A DNA stretch of 64,000 nt from Candidatus Saccharibacteria bacterium UBA6040 (GCA_002429245.1 DIZA01000006.1:186001-250000), one strand, 5' to 3'. Shown: positions 25,116 to 33,962, counted from the stretch's first letter. A program made the numbers and translations. Notes: generated from the sequence alone by a model not told the origin.

Positions 25116-26525
25116 TTAAAGATTGTCGATCAGCTTCGACATTTCTTCCAATAGATCGATCTGATCATCATCTATACCCCCATTTCCTATATACTTTCTT
25201 TCTTCATCTGTTAATTGCTGTGGAATGATGTGACGCGTACGCCTATCATTGAGGTCATCTTCACTTTCTTTCTGTGGTTTTTTCCTAGTGATAACCCCAG
25301 CCCTCTCTAGCTGCGGCAAAATCTGTTTATTTAGGTGGTCACCGTTTAAAACAGAACCTTCTTGACTCACATAATAGGCACTGACCTCGTTTGGAGTAAC
25401 ACCGACGTACCCCAATCGCATAGCATCTTTCGTATTTTGGCTTCCTTGTTTGTACTTATCAAGGTATGCCGGCACCACATACTTTTTATAGATAGCCATG
25501 ACAGCTGGTGGCAAGTTTAGATTTTGACTTTCGAAGAATTCACTCCACAATTTGAAGGCTTCATCAATGTCGGATTCACTAGCAACAACAGTCCCATCTG
25601 TTCGACGACGGTGCCACACGTTCAGTAACGCAATTGCCTTTATAAGCTGTTGGAGATGACTCATATCACGCTGATGGCGTGGCTGCAGTGCGTGTAGCTG
25701 CTTAACGAACCGTCGCTCAATCTCATCTGAATCTTCAATGATGATCTCGTCTACGTGTTCATCACGAATTGCTACGACCCGTTCCATTAATGCTGTCCGC
25801 TCAGGTCGTGATTCAAGCCAGTCATCGAACTCATCCTCATTAGACCCGCGCCTTGCCTGTAAATGAATTGCTTGCTTCAACTTGGCTTCAGTAGCCTCAG
25901 GACTAACCAGAATTGCCCTGGTAGTTTCTTGTTCGTCCAAAACCATATTGGCGGAACAAAACACGGTGGCTGCAAAACCCTCGATAATAATCGTGTCAAC
26001 CTGATTACGGCCGCCCTTTTTATTAGTCAGGCTGTGGACTACTTCACGGCTATCATGTGAGAGTAGCGCTCGCAGTTTCTCTTGTAGAGCAGGGTTGGGC
26101 TGTTCGTAAAAGATGAGGATTTTACGCTTAAGCGATACAATTTTCGCTTTTCGTACTTTGTCTTCGACACCTTCTCCATAAAAAAATGAGGTCGGACTTG
26201 CGCCGCTTCGCTCGATTTTATCATCGGCAGGAAAAAGTTTAGCAATTTGCGTAGCAAGATACGTTTTTCCGGTTGCGCTCGGTGCGTTGAGGCTAACATT
26301 GATTTGGCTTTTGTCAGTGTACGCCGAAAGCATTGCTAAGAATACAATTTTCTTGTTACCGTCATCATCCTTAATGGTTAGGGATAAGACCTTTGCGACG
26401 TCGTCGAGTGTAATTTCATTGAACCCTGCTGTCCGAGTTGGCGGCGTTGGGCTCGCTGTTAATTCGGACTCTGGGCCATCTTCATCGTTGTCAAGTGGTG
26501 CCGGTGCGGTTAATACGTTAGACAT
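25116..26525 (-). CDS. P-loop ATPase of the mobile element, possible replication helicase
   Basis: The protein is 469 aa. A disordered acidic/Pro-rich start (~35 aa) precedes an ATPase core: NAPSATGKTYLATQIAK (Walker A), KRKILIFYEQPNPALQEKLRALLSHDS (Walker B area, seen as LIFYEQ) and ATVFCSANMVLDEQETTRAI (sensor). A helical/winged-helix C-terminal part (~370-430) follows. The architecture resembles MCM/primase-associated ATPases of plasmids and integrative elements. It is preceded by two tiny genes in one operon and followed by the recombinase, so a role in element replication or control is likely but unproven. Confidence 0.65.
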   Translation of the reverse strand: MSNVLTAPAPLDNDEDGPESELTASPTPPTRTAGFNEITLDDVAKVLSLTIKDDDGNKKIVFLAMLSAYTDKSQINVSLNAPSATGKTYLATQIAKLFPADDKIERSGASPTSFFYGEGVEDKVRKAKIVSLKRKILIFYEQPNPALQEKLRALLSHDSREVVHSLTNKKGGRNQVDTIIIEGFAATVFCSANMVLDEQETTRAILVSPEATEAKLKQAIHLQARRGSNEDEFDDWLESRPERTALMERVVAIRDEHVDEIIIEDSDEIERRFVKQLHALQPRHQRDMSHLQQLIKAIALLNVWHRRRTDGTVVASESDIDEAFKLWSEFFESQNLNLPPAVMAIYKKYVVPAYLDKYKQGSQNTKDAMRLGYVGVTPNEVSAYYVSQEGSVLNGDHLNKQILPQLERAGVITRKKPQKESEDDLNDRRTRHIIPQQLTDEERKYIGNGGIDDDQIDLLEEMSKLIDNL

Positions 26526-26697
26526 TGTTAGTCTCCATTTTCTTATTAGTTAATTCACGTTGTCGCTGGGTTTTGACAATCACGAAGCGCATAATGGCGA
26601 GGCCTGCTTCTTGAGCTTCTTCGGCGTCGTACTCCAAGCCGTAAAGCTCTTTTAGCAATACTTGTAATTCTTTAATGCGTTCGTTACTCAGCCTCAT
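26518..26697 (-). CDS. 59-residue conserved-looking small protein
   Basis: ATG at 26697, TAA ending at 26518. It encodes a charged helical protein beginning MRLSNERIKELQVLLKELYG, with LEYDAEEAQEAG and a basic end (KTQRQRELTNKK). Its stop overlaps the ATPase start by 8 bases (ATGTCTAA), and it begins 5 bases after the gene upstream, a coupling pattern that argues it is real. The size and the repeat of helix-rich charged residues suit a DNA-binding or regulatory partner. No family is recognised. Confidence 0.7.
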   Translation of the reverse strand: MRLSNERIKELQVLLKELYGLEYDAEEAQEAGLAIMRFVIVKTQRQRELTNKKMETNNV

Positions 26698-26702
26698 ATC
26701 GG

Positions 26703-26948
26703 TTATTCATCGGCGTAAATACGCGCCTTGAGCATTTTGGTATTATCAAAAAACTTACGCGCCTTGACCTGTAAGGCATCGGCATAATAGCCATTTACTA
26801 TTTCATCTAGCGCTACTGTTTGCTGAAAGATAAAATACGTTCGACCTTTCGTATCTCGACGTGTATACGCGATTTCAAAACCATGTGTTACTAACGCTGC
26901 AACAACTCCAAGATCCCTGATGCTGACGGTATTTGGCTCTTCGCTCAT
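26703..26948 (-). CDS. Small DUF5659-like protein
   Basis: The protein is 81 aa. SIRDLGVVAALVTHGFEIAYTRRDTKGRTYFIF followed by a helix and ALQVKARKFFDNTKMLKARIY fits the pattern of DUF5659 proteins, small proteins often found in mobile elements (segments quoted in part: DLGVVAALVTHGFEI, KGRTYFIF). The start at 26948 is preferred, since AAGGAAG lies 8 bases upstream and the ATG at 26954 is too close to it. First gene of the operon with the 59-aa protein and the ATPase. Confidence 0.65.
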   Translation of the reverse strand: MSEEPNTVSIRDLGVVAALVTHGFEIAYTRRDTKGRTYFIFQQTVALDEIVNGYYADALQVKARKFFDNTKMLKARIYADE

Positions 26949-26980
26949 TTCCATGCTTCCTTTTCATTAAGTTTGTATGA

Positions 26981-27010
26981 CATAATAAAACACCCCTTTT
27001 CGGGGTGTTA
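26981..27010 (-). terminator. Terminator of the upstream minus-strand gene
   Basis: AACACCCC (26989-26996) pairs with GGGGTGTT (27002-27009). On the minus strand the stem is followed by TTTTATTATG. It separates the gene at 27071-28111 from the replication-type operon. Confidence 0.8.
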
Positions 27011-27070
27011 TGTCGAGCTAGGTGATATTGCGATTTAGTATAAATCGTACAGAGGTAGAGTTAGTGCAAG

Positions 27071-28111
27071 TTAGTTGTTTTTTGCACCCAAGCCATTTAC
27101 ATATTTTAGCAAGCGTCCATGTTGCTCTTCAGTCGGCTCAGATTTGTGCTTAAGGCGTACGGCATTGTCTTCGTACTCAATAAATAGTTCGCCTATAATG
27201 CCCGCTAAGTTTGCGTTTGCAATTAAGGGTTTAAGCATGGTTTTGCTATTGGGTTTAAGATTTAATTGCCCTCTAGTCAATGACTCACTATTGGCATCAT
27301 ACAGCGCTTGGACTACGCGATATGTATTGTTCTTTTCGCTCTTATAATTCTGAAGTAGGTACTGCTCTCCGTCTAACGTCAGTCGCAGCTTTCCGCTTTT
27401 AGTAAACACAAGACTAGCTTTATGCTTTATGGCTGGCTTTGGTAAGACTGGTCCTCGTTTCAATAATTTCGCTAGTTTATCACTGACAGCACTTACGTCC
27501 GCATAGGGCTGCGAGGTTTTATAAAACAAACCGTTCTTTCGCTCGTAGCCAATATTTGCAAGTTCTAAATTACTATCAAGTAACTGTGTTGATAGAATCA
27601 GTTCCCAGAACGGTGGTTCGTAGTCTAGTTTACTGATATCATCGAATATATCCGATGGTTGAATCCGTGGTTCTGACTGGTGTTTAGCACTTGAACGTTG
27701 CAATGCGATAGTAAGTAGCTCTTGTTGATACGAAACATCCGGTGGCTTAGTAGCGTCATTGGTAACGAGGTGGCCATTTTGCCATTTTTTTAGATAGTTG
27801 GTGAGGTCGTGCTTTGCCTTTTCAGTGTTCACACCCTTTATTTCAAAGAGTCCGTGGGAAGTCTGCTCATATGTAAGATAGCCATCTCTCTGGTAATAGA
27901 AAAGTATAGTGTTGAGGTGTTCATAATCAGATTCACTATAGTCATGCCCAACGGCGTTCGATATAGGTCCAAAATACGCCCAATAAAATAGTGGCTCTGC
28001 TTCCATACCGTTAAGCTTTTCTGGAAACAATGCCAGAGTCGCCAATAAAAACACTTTATGCTGTGGCCAATAAGTTTCCATTTCCATCTTCATCTGACTT
28101 ATATCTTCCAA
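27071..28111 (-). CDS. Unrecognised element-borne protein
   Basis: The protein is about 346 aa with no recognised family and no membrane segment or signal peptide. It is rich in helices with aromatic patches (YWPQHKVFLLATLALFPEKL near the N-terminus, LFYWAYFGPISNAVG) and a C-terminal beta-rich stretch with KASLVFTKSGKLRLTLDGEQ. The tail may be a winged helix, but this is a guess. Start choice among several ATGs (28165, 28111, 28093) is uncertain. It lies alone between a terminator and a divergent structured RNA. Confidence 0.5.
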   Translation of the reverse strand: MEDISQMKMEMETYWPQHKVFLLATLALFPEKLNGMEAEPLFYWAYFGPISNAVGHDYSESDYEHLNTILFYYQRDGYLTYEQTSHGLFEIKGVNTEKAKHDLTNYLKKWQNGHLVTNDATKPPDVSYQQELLTIALQRSSAKHQSEPRIQPSDIFDDISKLDYEPPFWELILSTQLLDSNLELANIGYERKNGLFYKTSQPYADVSAVSDKLAKLLKRGPVLPKPAIKHKASLVFTKSGKLRLTLDGEQYLLQNYKSEKNNTYRVVQALYDANSESLTRGQLNLKPNSKTMLKPLIANANLAGIIGELFIEYEDNAVRLKHKSEPTEEQHGRLLKYVNGLGAKNN

Positions 28112-28172
28112 CATAATCAGAAAGATGGCAACAGTTGGCGTATTGACGTGCCGTAGATGATACAATTAAAAA

Positions 28173-28297
28173 GTCTAAACCAGTATTAAAGTACCGCATC
28201 TATATGCGTGGATTAAGCCTAGAAATCGGCACCACGCAAAGTGATAGGGCTTAAACACTTTATTACTGGTTTAGACACCACGCGTGGTGTCGTTTTT
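28173..28297 (+). ncRNA. Candidate structured RNA or leader with terminator
   Basis: Two 19-base arms, 28173-28191 and 28258-28276, pair at 18 of 19 positions. Inside them are a hairpin CGCAT-CTAT-ATGCG (28195-28208) and a second stem TTAAGCC (28213-28219) with GGCTTAA (28248-28254), giving a three-way junction. A palindromic terminator GACACCA/TGGTGTC with T6 follows (28274-28297) and shares three bases with the closing stem. TACAAT (28161-28166) places a transcription start near the first paired base. It could be a free RNA, an attenuator for the gene at 28313, or a recombination hairpin. Confidence 0.6.
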
Positions 28298-28312
28298 TGT
28301 ATAAGGAGTTAT

Positions 28313-28783
28313 ATGCCAAAAGAAAATAAGAATTCATCATTGTACTGGCTTTTATTAATACCCGTAGCAATGTTCGGCTTACTGGGTACTTTATTTGGTT
28401 CTCTAGACGGTCACCCGCTTTCAGGACTCCTATGGGGGCTGGGTATAAGTTTGGGAGTGATTGCAGTAGCCCTTCCTGGTAATTACGCATGGGAATGGTT
28501 TAAGAAACAGATGGATAAGGGTAAGTTGATGCCATACATATTCATTGCCGTCGTCATCTCTGTGGCTATTTGTGCTTATCTTGCGCTAACGCTCGGAAAG
28601 CCGTCTTGTGACGAGTACGATGACAGTAGCCCGCAATCAAGTTGCGTACAGTACGCCGACAATAGATATGATGCCACAACTGATCAGCGCTGGGCTAAGT
28701 TCTGGAATACCTTACCCGTAACCGTCATAATCGCATCACTTATTGCAACAATTGTTCACCACAATATACATAAGAGGAAATAG
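28313..28783 (+). CDS. Membrane protein downstream of the structured RNA
   Basis: The protein is 156 aa of unknown function. Four hydrophobic segments are visible (LYWLLLIPVAMFGLLGTLFG, GLLWGLGISLGVIAVALPG, YIFIAVVISVAICAYLALTL, TLPVTVIIASLIATIV). A loop with two cysteines and many acidic residues (CDEYDDSSPQSSC) lies between the third and fourth. AAGGAG lies 5 bases before ATG, so translation is leadered. It probably forms a two-gene unit with the next membrane protein. Confidence 0.65.
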   Translation: MPKENKNSSLYWLLLIPVAMFGLLGTLFGSLDGHPLSGLLWGLGISLGVIAVALPGNYAWEWFKKQMDKGKLMPYIFIAVVISVAICAYLALTLGKPSCDEYDDSSPQSSCVQYADNRYDATTDQRWAKFWNTLPVTVIIASLIATIVHHNIHKRK

Positions 28784-28808
28784 CGACATGGCGTCGGGGA
28801 GAAATGTA

Positions 28809-29078
28809 ATGACAAAAAACTCAAAAGAAGATAAGAATTTCCTAAAAGGCTGGCAGCTCCTGCTAACAGCCGATGCTCTCTATTATGCTGCCTGGGTGAT
28901 TAATCGCCAAGGAGTCTGGGTAGTTGCATCGGTATTTGGTATTCTAGCGCTCATTTTACTGGCAGCATCTATCGTGGTGGGAATTATCAATCTAGCAAAG
29001 AAGCGACACCAGAAACGCGGCCGTTTAGTCGGTATGATGGTACTAGGCATCCTACTATTACTTGCTTTCGGGTTGTAG
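28809..29078 (+). CDS. Small two-helix membrane protein
   Basis: The protein is 89 aa with hydrophobic helices around WQLLLTADALYYAAWVI, VVASVFGILALILLAASIVV and LVGMMVLGILLLLAFGL. The start at 28809 follows GGGGAG at 7 bases; an alternative ATG at 28788 is possible. Family not recognised. It is downstream of another membrane protein in the mobile region. Confidence 0.55.
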   Translation: MTKNSKEDKNFLKGWQLLLTADALYYAAWVINRQGVWVVASVFGILALILLAASIVVGIINLAKKRHQKRGRLVGMMVLGILLLLAFGL

Positions 29079-29140
29079 GGTTCTCGACTACTTAGGGAGA
29101 CGGTGGCATACTGGAGCAATAAGTCTGTAGGAGAATTACA

Positions 29141-29941
29141 ATGGCAACACGAAAAACTACCCCGGCGGTTCAATTACCGCAGCCAGAACTATCACAGCCC
29201 AGAGAAGATGTACGTCTACAAATTGCTGACAGAATCACAAAAGGTCAAGATATCCTCAATGCTGCGATTACCAATGACCCTGAGTTGGAAGAAGCACGCA
29301 ACAAAAGGAAAATCTGGCACGAGTATAACGAAGAGCTGCTCGGCAGAGTATTTACAAACGAAAAAGAAGCAAAGGAATACAGATCTAACGCAAATCCAAG
29401 TATCGCATTCGTTTCAATGGGCCCTACGCCTTTCTATGAAAAAGTGGATGACTTTCGAGCTAGCATGAAGCGTAGGATTTCAAACCTCGAGTCTCTACAA
29501 GAACGCCTTGTACTAATTCCCGAGGCAAAAGGAGTAGCGAAAAGTGAAGCCGATGAGGCACAGGGTATATCTTCATTACTACATCCTATTATTAGAAAGG
29601 AATGTGTTGGGCTTGTTGAGTCAGGTTACTTTGGTGAAGCTGTTGAAAAAAGTTTCAAGATTGTTAGAGATAAGCTCAGAACATTAACTGGACATGAGAC
29701 CTCATCGGAGGCATTCGGTAAAGGCAACCTGTTTATAAAAGGTGCTGCTGCAAGTAATGTTGAGGACGACTTCCAAAGTGCAGTAAAATTTTTAGGTATG
29801 TCGATAGACTTTTTTAGGAATGAGAAAGCACACACTATTACTGCAAACGTATCAAGTGAAGATAAAGCGTATCAGTATTTGGTTCTGTCTAGCATCGCCC
29901 TACAGCATCTTGATCGAGGTGAAATTCGTAAAACTGTATGA
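29141..29941 (+). CDS. Ymh-family HEPN protein (putative RNase/abortive infection)
   Basis: The protein is 266 aa. The C-terminal half carries the Ymh (TIGR02391) pattern: LLHPIIRKECVGLVESGYFGEAVEKS, FGKGNLFIKGA, then FLGMSIDFFRNEKAH (quoted in parts). RNEKAH gives the HEPN RX4H motif at R226-H231, the catalytic pair of HEPN ribonucleases. The N-terminal half is charged and helical and may sense or oligomerise. GGAG precedes ATG. Its position between a recombinase and an IetAS-like pair fits a defence function, which remains inference. Confidence 0.75.
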   Translation: MATRKTTPAVQLPQPELSQPREDVRLQIADRITKGQDILNAAITNDPELEEARNKRKIWHEYNEELLGRVFTNEKEAKEYRSNANPSIAFVSMGPTPFYEKVDDFRASMKRRISNLESLQERLVLIPEAKGVAKSEADEAQGISSLLHPIIRKECVGLVESGYFGEAVEKSFKIVRDKLRTLTGHETSSEAFGKGNLFIKGAAASNVEDDFQSAVKFLGMSIDFFRNEKAHTITANVSSEDKAYQYLVLSSIALQHLDRGEIRKTV

Positions 29942-30066
29942 AATAGTTAGAAGATTATATCTTCGCCCTTTTCACCTTTCATTCATCAATCGCTAGTTGG
30001 TATTTTCCATGGTCCGGTGATCGTAAAGGTCTTCGTAATAATGTCGATCTTTTAGATGGACATACA

Positions 30067-30348
30067 TTAATCTTTCGCCCAGGCCGGTTTCTCGTTTGTA
30101 TAACCAAAGAAATAAAGCTTTGCATCTGTATCGTTGTCCAATATTAGACAGAAGCTGTCATTTAGAAAAATCCTGTACGCAGTTTCTTCTTTGATACGAC
30201 TAAAAAACTTAGAGAAGTCTATCCTATGACTAGATACCTGTTGGTGATGCTTACCAAAACACTCATAAGTATTGGAGAAATAGTTGCTTATTTCTTGTCC
30301 TGTCCACATTTTTTCTTCGTAACCATTATACAATGCACGCTTAGTCAT
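30067..30348 (-). CDS. Small protein in the IetAS-like operon
   Basis: The protein is 93 aa and starts 5 bases after the subtilase stop, so it is part of the same transcript. It is aromatic-rich and mixed (GQEISNYFSNTYECFGKHH, YRIFLNDSFCLILDNDTDAK, YFFGYTNEKPAW). No family is recognised and no membrane segment is present. It could be a regulator, inhibitor or sensor for the protease pair. Confidence 0.55.
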   Translation of the reverse strand: MTKRALYNGYEEKMWTGQEISNYFSNTYECFGKHHQQVSSHRIDFSKFFSRIKEETAYRIFLNDSFCLILDNDTDAKLYFFGYTNEKPAWAKD

Positions 30349-30353
30349 AAAAC

Positions 30354-32615
30354 TTAATTCGTAGTAACCCGTTGAGGAGTTTTGATTTGATTGATTCGAA
30401 CATATTGTTTATGTTTGTTTTGGACTAATTCTTGAAGGTTAATTCTGCCTTCATCGTCTCCAATATCTTCAATAGAAATCACTAAAGCAAACGGCTGTTC
30501 GTACGTATCGACTTTAGAATCACCACGCGTTTGAAGAGTTAACCAAACTTCCCATTCTCCGCCATCGTATGAACGATATGTATAGGTTCGCTCAAGACAC
30601 TTAACGGTATACCACTTCGGCTTATAGCTGTAATCGGAGTCATCACTACTTGAAGAGTTAACTAATCGCTTTGCTGAATTAACTTTATGGAGCGTCATCG
30701 TCACATCGGATTCGGCACTATTGATTTCGTCATTTGAGTCTATTGGCGTTGTGTATGCTAAAGTAGCTCGAACATTTAACTGCCTCTTAAGATTTTTAAG
30801 TTCATCAGGTATCGTGAACTGAATCTTTCGCACGGCCTCTCTTTTGCTCTTTGGCGTAACACCGCCAACCTTATCGGTGATGACATAAACTACCTTCGTA
30901 GGGTCAGAAAATAGTACATCATCAACATTTGGAATTCCGTGTCCAACTATTCTATCCAAGTCTTTTAAGTCTATGTTCGAAGCGTCGTTAGGAATATAAC
31001 TTGCTGAATGTATAACGAGAGCTTTTGATAAATCGTTTGCATTATCATATCTTGAAGCAGTAACTATTTTTCGTGCCTTAGCCATTTCGCCACTCACGAC
31101 TGGTGCAGAGAAACTTGTCCCTACGTTCTCGTAAAGCTCATCGTCCTTTACATCCAAGCCCTTAACTCCTTGATCTCTCCAGATGCCAGAGGCTCTCGCA
31201 TTGCCTCCGAAATGAACTAAGTCCGGTTTGCGAAAACCGGCGTAACCTGTTCGTGTAAATGGCGAAGGCTCATCACTTAATGCAAGCGACTCCCTATCTG
31301 CTTTGTCGGCCAGGGAGCCGACGGAGAAGCCGTTCGTAGTATCTGCGGGTACAGTAATGCGGTTTAAGTCCTCTGTTAGTAAATCTGGATAAGTATGTTT
31401 CATGAAATCATTTCTGTTGCCGGCCGATACAACGAATGTTACGCCATACTTATGTTGCAGTGCGTCAAGTTCGCGCGTCATATAAGACTTTTTGTTTTGC
31501 AAACAATGTTTATCGAAACCCATCGACATGCTATAGATCTTGATGTAAGGAAATGTAGTAATTGCATCTTCCAAATAGGCAATAAGCTCGTAATCAACTG
31601 GACCGCTGTTATTAACCGCAACTTTGATGTCAACAACCTTAGCGTGAGCAACTAATCTGTTTGTATCGTATAGTTGCTTCTCTATATCATGACCAAAGAT
31701 CACGCGACTAGCAGCAAGTGTCCCGTGATGTTTGTCACTATTCGGCTCGGATGTATAATCTTTACGATCAACTATTAAATCACTTAATACATCAAGATCT
31801 GCGATACCGCCATCGACAACGCCAACGACTATATCTCCCGATTCATCTATCAATTTAACGTCCGCCATAGGGTAAGTAACGTTAACAGAGTTGGTCACAA
31901 TCCCAATGTGGTGCATTACCTCAAACTTAGCAAAAGGATTTTCATAGTCGTCGTTGATGATTAACTCTATATCCTTATCGCTAAACTGACCAGCTAAGAT
32001 CTTTGCACCGGACGGAGAAACCATATACTCTGCCTCAATTCCTTGCATCTGCGTAAGACTACTGGCAATCTTTTTTGCATTTAATTCGGATATCGATTTA
32101 TAAAAATATGCGACTCCAAAGTTTATCTTCTCAATTTCACCATCTAGTTTTTGGTCACTGCTAACTTTTGAAATCTTCTCGATTGAGGATAAAAGAGCAG
32201 CTTCTTTATTCTTGAAGTTGCCGTCATCATTTTCTTGGGGTATATACTCAAAATCCTTCAAAGCGGTAGCAAATTTTTCTATTGCTTCTGCCGTTCCGGC
32301 AACTACGATTTCATTCGTTTCTAATCGCTTATTTACGTCTAGCCCAAATTCATCGAAAAGCTCAACTGGGATACTGCTGTTAGCTGTCGCTTTCTCACTC
32401 AACTCAATATCTAAAAAAGATAATTGCTGTGGATTTGGAATTTTTGGTTTTTCTGCCTTGATGCTTTGTGTAACATTCTGTACTTCTTGCATACGTTTTT
32501 GTTTATGTAGTTCAAAGTCGGCAGGGTCTCCAAAATACTTGTAGCTCTTGCCGCTTCCTTTTGTGCCTTTAATACTTTGATTGACCGGGATAACAAACGG
32601 TAGGTTATCGTTCAT
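30354..32615 (-). CDS. Subtilisin-like serine protease (IetS-like)
   Basis: The protein is 753 aa. The S8 catalytic triad is clear: VGVVDGG (D268), DKHHGTLAA (H297) and GTSFSAPVVSGE (S501), with the oxyanion Asn in VVSAGN (N400). A 250-residue N-terminal part and a 200-residue C-terminal beta-rich part flank it. No signal peptide, so the protease works in the cytoplasm. The partner AAA+ ATPase gene overlaps by 4 bases. AAA+ plus cytosolic subtilase is the IetAS composition, known as a plasmid stability pair and antiphage module. The triad is intact, so it is probably active. Confidence 0.88.
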   Translation of the reverse strand: MNDNLPFVIPVNQSIKGTKGSGKSYKYFGDPADFELHKQKRMQEVQNVTQSIKAEKPKIPNPQQLSFLDIELSEKATANSSIPVELFDEFGLDVNKRLETNEIVVAGTAEAIEKFATALKDFEYIPQENDDGNFKNKEAALLSSIEKISKVSSDQKLDGEIEKINFGVAYFYKSISELNAKKIASSLTQMQGIEAEYMVSPSGAKILAGQFSDKDIELIINDDYENPFAKFEVMHHIGIVTNSVNVTYPMADVKLIDESGDIVVGVVDGGIADLDVLSDLIVDRKDYTSEPNSDKHHGTLAASRVIFGHDIEKQLYDTNRLVAHAKVVDIKVAVNNSGPVDYELIAYLEDAITTFPYIKIYSMSMGFDKHCLQNKKSYMTRELDALQHKYGVTFVVSAGNRNDFMKHTYPDLLTEDLNRITVPADTTNGFSVGSLADKADRESLALSDEPSPFTRTGYAGFRKPDLVHFGGNARASGIWRDQGVKGLDVKDDELYENVGTSFSAPVVSGEMAKARKIVTASRYDNANDLSKALVIHSASYIPNDASNIDLKDLDRIVGHGIPNVDDVLFSDPTKVVYVITDKVGGVTPKSKREAVRKIQFTIPDELKNLKRQLNVRATLAYTTPIDSNDEINSAESDVTMTLHKVNSAKRLVNSSSSDDSDYSYKPKWYTVKCLERTYTYRSYDGGEWEVWLTLQTRGDSKVDTYEQPFALVISIEDIGDDEGRINLQELVQNKHKQYVRINQIKTPQRVTTN

Positions 32616-33739
32616 GCCTTAGACTCCTTCCCTAATAAATAGTGGATTGTTGCATGCGGAATACCAGTAATACTCTCTAATAAGTCGTAAGTGAATATTT
32701 TCTTATTCTTTTTCCAGAGAAAATCGATTGTTTGCGTGAGGTCTTTTACGTCTTTAGGCTCTTTTGTATTGAAGGCGTGCTTCCTATATTTAGTCTCCAC
32801 AATTTGCCTCAATAGCTGTTGCTCAAGAGTAAGTTTATCCAGTCGTAATACTGATCGTTTTATAGCTTTAGTGTATACACGCTGAATATCGTGTCCTGTA
32901 AACCCATCAGTCAGCTTTGCTAGATCGTCAGCAAGATCATGATTTAGTTTCGGGTGGTCTTCTAAATAGAGACTCAATAAGCGTTTGCGAGAATCCTGAT
33001 CAATATCATTCATGTCTAACTCATATGAAAACCTGCGTCGAATAGCAGTATCGATCAATTCGATATGGTTGGTCGCGGCAATGATTAAAACGTCGTCACT
33101 AACACGATCTAAGTTTTGGAGTATTGCGGTTACAACTCGCTTAGCCTCACCAATATCCATTTCATCAGCACGGTTTTTAGCAAGCGCATCAAATTCATCT
33201 AAGAAGAGTACTTCATTTTTTCTACCGGAAAATAGCTCATCTACATTTCGGCCCGTTTCACCCATGAACGAGGATATTACTCTGCTGATATCCACGTATG
33301 ATATGGGTAAGTCTAAAGTATTTGCGATTGCATTTGCCAAGAATGTTTTGCCTGTGCCAGGTAAGCCATAGAGCATGACTTTGTTGTTAATAGGTATATT
33401 TGCATCTTTCAGCTTCTCTCGATTAGACCAAGTTTGGGTAACTTCTTCGACAACAATCGAGTTCCGCTTTGATAAGACGACTTCTTCGATAGTGCTATTG
33501 GTGCTGTTTTTATTTCCGGTCGGAATGTTTGGTACAGTAATTTCCTGAAGTGAATTCAGACTAGATCGTTTTGACGATTCGTTAGGTTTTGAATAGATTT
33601 CCCTTAGCGCCTTTGCTACTCCCATCTTACCTTTAGTTTCGCTAAATTTTGCGAGGCTTTGAATCGTGCGATCGAATATTTCTTCGTCGCCGGTTTTATG
33701 TGCCTTAATCAGATCTACCACGTCTTTTGTTGAAAACAT
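32612..33739 (-). CDS. AAA+ ATPase (IetA-like)
   Basis: The protein is 375 aa. A helical N-terminal region (~100 aa) and linker precede the AAA core: LYGLPGTGKT (residues ~123-132), VLFLDEFDALAKNR (Walker B, 177-190), IIAATNHIELIDTAIRRRF (sensor 1 and arginine finger, quoted as AATNH and RRRF). A lid with GFTGHDIQRVYTKA follows. The C-terminal end resembles a winged helix. The ATG at 33739 has no strong ribosome-binding site. It would regulate or feed the protease encoded immediately downstream. Confidence 0.88.
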   Translation of the reverse strand: MFSTKDVVDLIKAHKTGDEEIFDRTIQSLAKFSETKGKMGVAKALREIYSKPNESSKRSSLNSLQEITVPNIPTGNKNSTNSTIEEVVLSKRNSIVVEEVTQTWSNREKLKDANIPINNKVMLYGLPGTGKTFLANAIANTLDLPISYVDISRVISSFMGETGRNVDELFSGRKNEVLFLDEFDALAKNRADEMDIGEAKRVVTAILQNLDRVSDDVLIIAATNHIELIDTAIRRRFSYELDMNDIDQDSRKRLLSLYLEDHPKLNHDLADDLAKLTDGFTGHDIQRVYTKAIKRSVLRLDKLTLEQQLLRQIVETKYRKHAFNTKEPKDVKDLTQTIDFLWKKNKKIFTYDLLESITGIPHATIHYLLGKESKA

Positions 33740-33962
33740 AACCTTATTTTATCCAAAAACGGTCTAAATAGCAATTCTTGGATAAAATAATGTCTCCCGA
33801 ATTTTAGAAGAAATGCCGTATGGGAAGTATCGTGATGATTACGAGTCGAAGAACTGACCCTCCCCCCCCCATAAAACAATGTAGGAACGGCCCTTGTATA
33901 CTAACGACCACTGCTCGTTGGGCTTGATATTACCCTGTTAGATAGTAGGATAACTAAGCATT
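33740..33962. other. Gene-free stretch before site A
   Basis: No convincing gene is seen on either strand. It contains a run of nine C (33862-33870) and stop-rich frames. This is probably the divergent promoter region of the IetA-like gene and decayed sequence at the right side of the element. Confidence 0.5.

Noticed and set aside
28143..28166. TTGACG-TACAAT as a full promoter for the structured RNA
   Set aside because: The spacing is only 12 bases; the -10 may be used but this -35 is not credible.
28207..28234. A ninth copy of the 28-base element ending GGCACCA
   Set aside because: Only about 15 of 25 aligned positions match site E and the conserved TTC...A15 pattern is missing; it is better explained as part of the folded RNA.
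29080..29114. Another partial match to the element (GGTTCTCGACTAC...)
   Set aside because: Needs insertions to align and lacks the CC end at the right distance.
33862..33870. C9 run as a phase-variation tract
   Set aside because: It lies outside any supported coding region or promoter spacing.
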